27,662 nt of DNA from the NCBI GenBank assembly GCA_050732635.1, contig JBOHRE010000042.1:1-27662 (forward strand). The letters run 5' to 3'. Origin of the DNA: JBOHRE01 sp050732635 (lineage in GTDB: Bacteria > Gemmatimonadota > Gemmatimonadetes > Longimicrobiales > RSA9). The notes beneath the pieces are model-generated. The model was not told the origin of the DNA, did no database searches, and saw only the letters and a program-made list of their open reading frames with translations. Each line of letters begins with the position of its first letter. Positions within the stretch are counted from its first letter, which is position 1. The translations under genes and the position numbers were made by a program. Below are positions 23,156-27,662 of this stretch, piece by piece.

Positions 23156-24142
23156 ATGCTGCGCACCGCGATCCCGCGCCTGAGCGAGATCCAACGGCCG
23201 GTCACTGATCAGCTCGATCAGGTGATCGAGGAGCTGCGCCGGATCGTGGCGACGGATTTTTCACGGATCGACGAGGTCAACGATTACCTCCTCGGCCTGC
23301 GCGGCAAGCTGTTTCGGCCGACGCTGCTGCTGCTGTGCAATGCAGTCGAGGGCAGGCCGTCCCCGCGTGCGGTCACGCTCGCCGCCGCCGTCGAGCTCGT
23401 GCACCTGGCGACGCTCGTCCACGACGACGCGGTGGATCACTCGGTGCTGCGCCGCGGCATGCCCACGGTGAACGCGCTCTGGAACCACCAGACCGCGATC
23501 ATCATGGGGGACTACCTGTACAGCCGCGCGGTCACGGAGCTGACGACGCTGGGCGAGCTCGAGCTCATCGCGGTGCTGGCGCGGGCGGCGAACGAGATGA
23601 GCATCGGCGAGATGCGCCAGCTCGCGTCGCACGATACGCTGGCATTCGACGAGGCCGATTACTGGCGGCTGATCGCGGCGAAGACGGCCTCGCTCATGAG
23701 CGCGGCCTGCGAGCTGGGCGCGGTCGCGGGCGGGCGTCGCTTCCAGCAGCCGCTCGCCCGCTACGGGCATCACCTGGGCATGGCGTTCCAGATCGCCGAC
23801 GACCTGCTCGACTACACGGGGACCGAGGGCGCGACCGGCAAGCCGACGGGGCAGGATCTGCGCGAGCACAAGGTGACGCTGCCGCTGATTGCCGCGCTCG
23901 CTCGGATGAGCGCCGTCGAGCGGGCCTACGTCGGCCGTTTCTTCGCCGACCCCGAGCCGAGCGCCGACGCGATCGTCCAGACGGTGGGGCTGGTCCAGCA
24001 GCACGGCGGCCTGGAGGTTGCACGCCGCCGGGCGCACGAATACGGTGAGCGCGCTGCGGAGGCGCTGCTCGAGCTCCCGCCGAGCCCGGCGACCGAGTCG
24101 CTGCGCGCGGCCATCAGCTATGTGATCGAGAGACGGCGTTAA
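23156..24142 (+). CDS. All-trans polyprenyl diphosphate synthase
   Basis: 328 aa isoprenyl diphosphate synthase. Seen: GKLFRP at 50-55, the first Asp-rich motif DDAVD at 90-94 within LVHDDAVDHSVLRRGMPTVN, MGDYLYSRA, KTASLMSAACELGAVAGG at about 176-193, and the second Asp-rich motif DDLLD at 215-219 in FQIADDLLDYTG. It adds isopentenyl units to make a long-chain prenyl diphosphate, probably the side chain of menaquinone or ubiquinone. Small residues before the first motif (LATLVHDD) favour a long product, inferred from family rules. No quinone gene is adjacent, so the product length is uncertain. Confidence 0.92.
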   Translation: MLRTAIPRLSEIQRPVTDQLDQVIEELRRIVATDFSRIDEVNDYLLGLRGKLFRPTLLLLCNAVEGRPSPRAVTLAAAVELVHLATLVHDDAVDHSVLRRGMPTVNALWNHQTAIIMGDYLYSRAVTELTTLGELELIAVLARAANEMSIGEMRQLASHDTLAFDEADYWRLIAAKTASLMSAACELGAVAGGRRFQQPLARYGHHLGMAFQIADDLLDYTGTEGATGKPTGQDLREHKVTLPLIAALARMSAVERAYVGRFFADPEPSADAIVQTVGLVQQHGGLEVARRRAHEYGERAAEALLELPPSPATESLRAAISYVIERRR

Positions 24143-24182
24143 GGACTTGAATGGAACCTCTGCTCGAGGGGTAAGTACGATA

Positions 24183-24455
24183 ATGGGGCCGCGCCGGCGC
24201 AGTCTGGGCCGCCTGTTCTGGACGCTGGTCGTGGGGCTGTTCATCGGCGCGCTGTTCACCGCCATGGCCGTGCGCTTCATGCCCGAGAGTCCGGCCCGCG
24301 CCTTCCTGACCACGAGCGTGTCCGCGTCGCTCGGACCGCTGGGCATCGACCTCGTCGCGATCGGCCTGGTGATCGGCCCCTTGACGCTGAACCTCAACGC
24401 GCTGAGCCTGGTCGGGATCCTGATCGTCGCGCTGGTCGTACGTTCCTGGCTGTAG
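24183..24455 (+). CDS. DUF4321-type small membrane protein
   Basis: 90 aa from ATG 24183, with GAGGGG 11 nt upstream; TTG 24147 would add 12 residues. Two hydrophobic segments flank a short loop (LFWTLVVGLFIGALFTAMAV and LSLVGILIVALVVRSWL). The pattern GPLGIDLVAIGLVIGPLTLNLNALSLVGI matches what I recall of the DUF4321 family. Its function is unknown. It lies between the prenyl synthase and tatA, 34 nt before the tatA start. A seven-codon open frame (ATG 24150 to TAA 24173) precedes it, but I give that no weight. Confidence 0.75.
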   Translation: MGPRRRSLGRLFWTLVVGLFIGALFTAMAVRFMPESPARAFLTTSVSASLGPLGIDLVAIGLVIGPLTLNLNALSLVGILIVALVVRSWL

Positions 24456-24489
24456 CCGCGCCGGCTGCGGCCCTCTGAAGGAGAACCAC

Positions 24490-24786
24490 ATGGGATTCGG
24501 CAGCTTCGGCCCCTGGGAAATCCTGTTGATCCTCGTCCTGTTGCTGCTGGTCTTCGGCGCCAAGCGGCTGCCGGAACTGGGCGGCGCGCTGGGCAAGGGG
24601 ATCCGGGAGTTCAAGAGCTCGATCCGCTCGATCGAGTCGGACCTCAACACCCCGTCGGACGACACTACCACCACGACAACCCCGCCCAGGCAGGTGCACG
24701 GCGGTACGCAGCCGCGGCCGGCGGACAGCGCGACGAAGAGCGAGACGCCCGTGTCGACGCCCGGCAGCGAGAATCGCACGGGCTGA
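24490..24786 (+). CDS. tatA: TatA/E-family twin-arginine translocase subunit
   Basis: 98 aa. One short N-terminal membrane helix (about 9-22, PWEILLILVLLLLVF), the FGAKRLPELG hinge at 22-31 and an amphipathic helix (LGKGIREFKSSIRSIES) are the TatA signature; the rest is a Thr/Pro/Ser-rich tail. It polymerises at TatC to let folded proteins cross the membrane. AAGGAG lies 6 nt before ATG 24490. tatC is about 10 kb upstream and not in the same operon; no separate tatB is visible in the window. Confidence 0.94.
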   Translation: MGFGSFGPWEILLILVLLLLVFGAKRLPELGGALGKGIREFKSSIRSIESDLNTPSDDTTTTTTPPRQVHGGTQPRPADSATKSETPVSTPGSENRTG

Positions 24787-24808
24787 CGGGAAGCCGGTTC
24801 CGGCACTG

Positions 24809-24845
24809 CAGACGCCCCGCGAGCATGCGGTTCGCGGGGCGTCTG
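24809..24845. terminator. Bidirectional terminator between tatA and ppiD
   Basis: A perfect 14-bp stem CAGACGCCCCGCGA / TCGCGGGGCGTCTG with a 9-nt loop, the strongest hairpin in the window. It lies between the convergent tatA (+) and the ppiD-like gene (-), where it can stop transcription from both sides. Only a short T-rich stretch follows on either side. Confidence 0.8.
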
Positions 24846-24889
24846 TCATCCGGGGCGCTCGGCATCGGCCGCGTCGCCCGCGGCATCTG

Positions 24890-26722
24890 TCAGTAGAGCG
24901 CCGTGGCCGGCTGCTGCTGTGCGGCCGCCAGCGCGCGGGCGCGGTTGTCCACGACATCGGCGCGGCTGCGCAGGTCACCCATGAACTGGGCCAAGCGCGA
25001 CTGCTCGAGGGCGCCGATCACCTCGCGGCGCTGCTCATCCTTCTGGGCTTCCCAGGCCTCACGGTCGGCCGACTCGAGCTCGAGCAGACGGACCAGGTAA
25101 ACGCGCTCGTCGGCCTCGATGGGCGGGCTGATGTGCCCGGGTCGCAGCCCGAACGCCGCGCCGACCGCCGCATTGGTGCTGCCGAGTCCAGGCACGAAGT
25201 CGACGCGGGCGAAGGGCCCGGCATTCGCCGCCTCGAGACCACGCGCGGCGGCCGCCTCCGGGAGACCGGTGCCGCCATTGACCCGGTCGACGATGTCACG
25301 CGCCATCTGCCGTGCGCGCTCGAGCTTCTTGCGTACGATCAGCCGCTGGCGGATCGCGTCACGCGTCTCCTCGAGCGAGAGCGTGCCGGCGGGCGTACGA
25401 TCGAGCAGCTCGAACATGTAAAACGCGCGCTCGTTCTCGAAGACGGGGCTGGTCTGGCCGGACTCGGCCGCGAAGGCCCAGGACTCGCCCTCATCGACCG
25501 AGCCGACCACCGCGATAAACGGGCTGCCTTCGCTGAGCGTGACCTGCGTGGCGGGCAGCCGCAGCTCGCGAGCCGCGTTCTGCAAGCCACGCAGCTCGCC
25601 GATGTCCTCCAGCGAGTCCGCGCGTGCCAGCAACAGATTCTCGCTGTCCGCCTCGCGTTCGATCGGGATCAGGATATGACGCACCTCGGCTTCGTCGCCG
25701 GTGCGATCGAGGATTTCGATCAGATGATAGCCGTAGCGCGTGAGTACCGGCTCGCTGACCTCGCCCAGCGGCAGCGCAAAGACCGCACGGTCGAACACGG
25801 CATCGGTCTGGCCCCGCTCGACTGTGCCCAGCGAGCCGCCGCGCTCGGCACTCACTGCGTCCGACGACTCGACGCGCGCGAGCTCCGCGAAATCCTCGCC
25901 CTCCTGGAGCTGTTGGCGGAGACGCACGGCCCGCTCGCGCGCGGCCACGGTGTCCGCCCGCGTCGGCGTCTTCGAGAGCGCGACCACGCGCAGGCTGGCG
26001 CGCGCCGGCCGCTGCAGGTCAGCGCGGTTCTGCTCGTAATACTGCCGGATCTCGTCCTCCGTGACGCTGACCTCCGCGTCACGGACCAGCGTGGCGGGAT
26101 CCAGCATCACGTACTCGATTCGCGCGCGCTCGTGGCGGTCACGGTACATGCGCCACAGCTCGTCATCCGTGGCGTACGTGCCGGCGACCACACGACGAAA
26201 CAGTTTGGTGCGCGGGATCGCATCGCGGTAATACGCCTCGAGCTGCGCGAGCAGCTGATCGTCGGCGGCCGGTGAGGCCAGGAACTGGTGGTACTTCGCC
26301 AGATCGAAGTTGCCGTCGGTCTGGAAGAGCTCGTTCGAGAAGAATTCCGGCGGCGGCGAGTAGCGGGCGGCCTGCCGCACCTCCTCTTCGGTCGCCCGGA
26401 TGCCGCGCCGCCGCAGCTCCTGCTGCAGCAGACGCTCGGAGACGATCTGCTCCCAGGCCTGATCTTCGAGCTGACGCGTCTGCGCGCCGCTGAGCGGCTC
26501 CTCCTGCAGCTGCTGCTGACGCTGGTAAAGCTGCTGGTAGACGGCGATGTAGTCCTCGTACATGACCACATCGCCGTTCACCCGTCCGACCTCGCCGCCC
26601 GTCACCTGCGCGCTACTGCGACCACTGGCGTCCATGCCCCACTCGAACACCATCAAACCGACGAAAGCGAGGGCCGTGAAGATCATGATGATCTTCGTGT
26701 TCTCGCGCATCTGGCGCATCAT
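24890..26722 (-). CDS. PpiD/SurA-like membrane-anchored peptidyl-prolyl isomerase
   Basis: 610 aa on the minus strand. One N-terminal membrane helix (about 9-29, TKIIMIFTALAFVGLMVFEWG) anchors a periplasmic chaperone. A SurA_N/PpiD-type N-domain at about 45-180 (GRVNGDVVMYEDY, LEDQAWEQIVSERLLQQELRRRGI) follows, then a parvulin domain at about 242-340 (EDFAELARVESSD, GGSLGTVERGQ, FALPLGEVSEPVLTRYGYHLIEI). RHILIPIE at about 344 begins a second, degenerate parvulin-like repeat. It helps fold exported outer-membrane proteins and fits the LptD and Tol genes nearby. ATG 26722 or 26719 are equivalent starts; GGAGG lies about 13 nt upstream of the first. Confidence 0.9.
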   Translation of the reverse strand: MMRQMRENTKIIMIFTALAFVGLMVFEWGMDASGRSSAQVTGGEVGRVNGDVVMYEDYIAVYQQLYQRQQQLQEEPLSGAQTRQLEDQAWEQIVSERLLQQELRRRGIRATEEEVRQAARYSPPPEFFSNELFQTDGNFDLAKYHQFLASPAADDQLLAQLEAYYRDAIPRTKLFRRVVAGTYATDDELWRMYRDRHERARIEYVMLDPATLVRDAEVSVTEDEIRQYYEQNRADLQRPARASLRVVALSKTPTRADTVAARERAVRLRQQLQEGEDFAELARVESSDAVSAERGGSLGTVERGQTDAVFDRAVFALPLGEVSEPVLTRYGYHLIEILDRTGDEAEVRHILIPIEREADSENLLLARADSLEDIGELRGLQNAARELRLPATQVTLSEGSPFIAVVGSVDEGESWAFAAESGQTSPVFENERAFYMFELLDRTPAGTLSLEETRDAIRQRLIVRKKLERARQMARDIVDRVNGGTGLPEAAAARGLEAANAGPFARVDFVPGLGSTNAAVGAAFGLRPGHISPPIEADERVYLVRLLELESADREAWEAQKDEQRREVIGALEQSRLAQFMGDLRSRADVVDNRARALAAAQQQPATALY

Positions 26723-26845
26723 AGGACCGAACCGACCTCCAGCTAGGGCTCGTGCTCAGGGACTGCCTGTTTTGACCCGGCGCCGCGCTTCGCGTTCCGG
26801 CCGCCGCGCAAACGGCTGTGAAGCGGGCGTGGCGAGTAGCTCGAC

Positions 26846-26874
26846 AACATATGACTGCGTGGTCCGAGCTTCAA
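26846..26874 (-). promoter_or_regulatory. Candidate promoter for ppiD-like gene
   Basis: Read on the minus strand: TTGAAG (26874-26869), 17-nt spacer, TATGTT (26851-26846), each matching four of six consensus bases. It would give a leader of about 115 nt before the ppiD start. It is one half of a divergent promoter pair. Confidence 0.45.
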
Positions 26875-26906
26875 GTCGCCACGCGACGAATTCGCGGATC
26901 GGCGCG

Positions 26907-26936
26907 TTGACACGTGCGACCGCGCGCGCCTATCTT
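26907..26936 (+). promoter_or_regulatory. Promoter for the downstream TPR gene
   Basis: A perfect TTGACA (26907-26912), 18-nt spacer and TATCTT (26931-26936), the best sigma-70-type match in the window. The leader to ATG 26992 would be about 50 nt. It diverges from the ppiD promoter, with the two -35 boxes 32 nt apart, so a shared regulator could act on both. Confidence 0.65.
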
Positions 26937-26991
26937 CTTCTTCTCCAGCGACATCCCCGACACCTCCGACATTCTCCGTGGAGCTGGACTG

Positions 26992-27662
26992 ATGGCCGGA
27001 CGTTACCACGACGAAATCGAGAAGCTGCAGGCGTTGTATGCGGAGAACCCCGACGGCCGGGTCTTCACGCACCTCGCCGAGGCGTACCGCAAGGCAGGCG
27101 AGCTCGATCGCGCGAAGGAAGTGCTCGACGGCGGCCTGAGGCGCCACTCCGACTATTCGAGCGCACACGTGGTGATGGGGCGTGTCCTGGCCGACCGCGG
27201 AGACATGCACGCGGCCGCGGCATCGTTCCGCCGGGTGCTGCAGCTGGACCCCCACAATCTGGTGGCGCTACGCGCGCTGGGCGATCTGGCGAGGCGCGCC
27301 GACCGCCCCGATGAGGCGGCCGGCTACTACCGCGAGATCCTCGCGATGGATCCTGGCGACGAGGAGCTGGCCGAGTACGTCAGCCGGCACGAGGCCATGA
27401 CGGGCGCGCGCGCTGCGCAGACGCGAGTGCCGCCGCCCGTGGAGGTGGGAGATCCCGGCGTCCAGAACATCGGCTTCGAGCCCGGGGACGCCGGTCTCGT
27501 CGATATCGGCGACATCAGTGTGGGCGGCGATGAGGGCTGGGCGATGCTCGACCTGGACATCGGCAATCTGTCGCTGGGCGGCGCGGAAGCGGGCAGCATG
27601 GCCGGACGCGAGGCAGAAGCCGGCGCGCCGGCGGACGCGAGCGCGGCCGCCAGGTCATCGGC
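26992..27662 (+). CDS. TPR-repeat protein (3' partial)
   Basis: Open from ATG 26992 to the window end, 223 codons with no stop. GGAG lies 8 nt before the ATG. It starts MAGRYHDEIEKLQALYAENPDGRVFTHLAEAYRKAGELDRAKEVLDGGLRRHSDYSSAHVVMGRVLADRG, clear TPR helix pairs through about residue 130, then a change to acidic, Gly-rich sequence (VGDPGVQNIGFEPGDAG, LDLDIGNLSLGG). No signal peptide is seen. The function is unknown; the TPR-then-acidic layout recalls the 627-aa TPR protein at 21256-23139, so they may be related by descent or role. Confidence 0.85.
   Translation, partial: MAGRYHDEIEKLQALYAENPDGRVFTHLAEAYRKAGELDRAKEVLDGGLRRHSDYSSAHVVMGRVLADRGDMHAAAASFRRVLQLDPHNLVALRALGDLARRADRPDEAAGYYREILAMDPGDEELAEYVSRHEAMTGARAAQTRVPPPVEVGDPGVQNIGFEPGDAGLVDIGDISVGGDEGWAMLDLDIGNLSLGGAEAGSMAGREAEAGAPADASAAARSS

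Noticed and set aside
21250..23205. 651-codon minus-strand open frame opposite the TPR gene
   Set aside because: Both its ends match the boundaries of the + TPR gene by codon mirroring. It has no recognisable domain and no ribosome site.
24150..24173. Seven-codon frame before the DUF4321 gene, considered as a leader peptide
   Set aside because: Too short to judge, with no rare-codon run or attenuator hairpin after it.

Overview
The window is about 27.7 kb of very GC-rich DNA, densely packed and almost entirely on the + strand. It carries a diderm (outer-membrane) gene set: LptD, a full Tol-Pal cluster with lipoprotein signals, TatA/TatC and a PpiD/SurA-type periplasmic foldase. The gene mix (hemX-like/hemA, NrdR, DUF4321 next to tatA, hutH/hutI/ftcD, TPR proteins) and the base composition fit a member of Gemmatimonadota or a similar deep-branching diderm. 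This is inferred from gene content; no rRNA gene is present to confirm it. I see no tRNA, rRNA, CRISPR array, transposase or phage gene, and no gene-free stretch longer than 300 bases.

Layout. 1-1658: tsaE (5' end outside the window), tsaB and rimI (tRNA t6A modification and N-terminal acetylation). 1840-2814: hemB. 2975-4650: a short SSB-like protein and a secreted LysM protein, overlapping by ATGA. 4811-8071: hemX/ccsA-like membrane protein, hemA and a sugar-nucleotide epimerase, which run directly into 8071-12922, a Tol-Pal cluster (tolQ, tolR, TonB/TolA-like, tolB, pal, cpoB). 12974-17214: nrdR followed by one uninterrupted reading frame that encodes TatC and then LptD. 17338-21259: hutH, hutI and ftcD (histidine breakdown, with hutU not present). 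21256-24786: TPR protein, polyprenyl diphosphate synthase, DUF4321 protein and tatA, closed by a strong bidirectional terminator. 24890-26722 (-): PpiD-like foldase. 26992-end: the start of another TPR protein, divergently transcribed from ppiD.

The genes fall into working groups: tetrapyrrole synthesis (hemB, hemX, hemA), cell-envelope construction and stability (Tol-Pal, LptD, LysM protein, PpiD), Tat export (tatC, tatA) and histidine catabolism.

The most unusual feature is a set of short tandem hexamer repeats at gene boundaries. One family is (GGGGCT)n, found at six places (382-407, 1653-1690, 1795-1832 inverted, 8790-8821, 10044-10080, 14253-14280). A GATCGG run lies in the extra tail of hemA, and a GTAAGG/GTGAGT family flanks hutI on both sides. 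At tsaE and rimI a variant unit (GGCTAG) supplies the stop codon. At tatC the repeat lies in another frame and encodes an Ala-Gly linker, so tatC reads straight through into lptD. This TatC-(AG)n-signal-LptD frame is the best candidate here for something undescribed.
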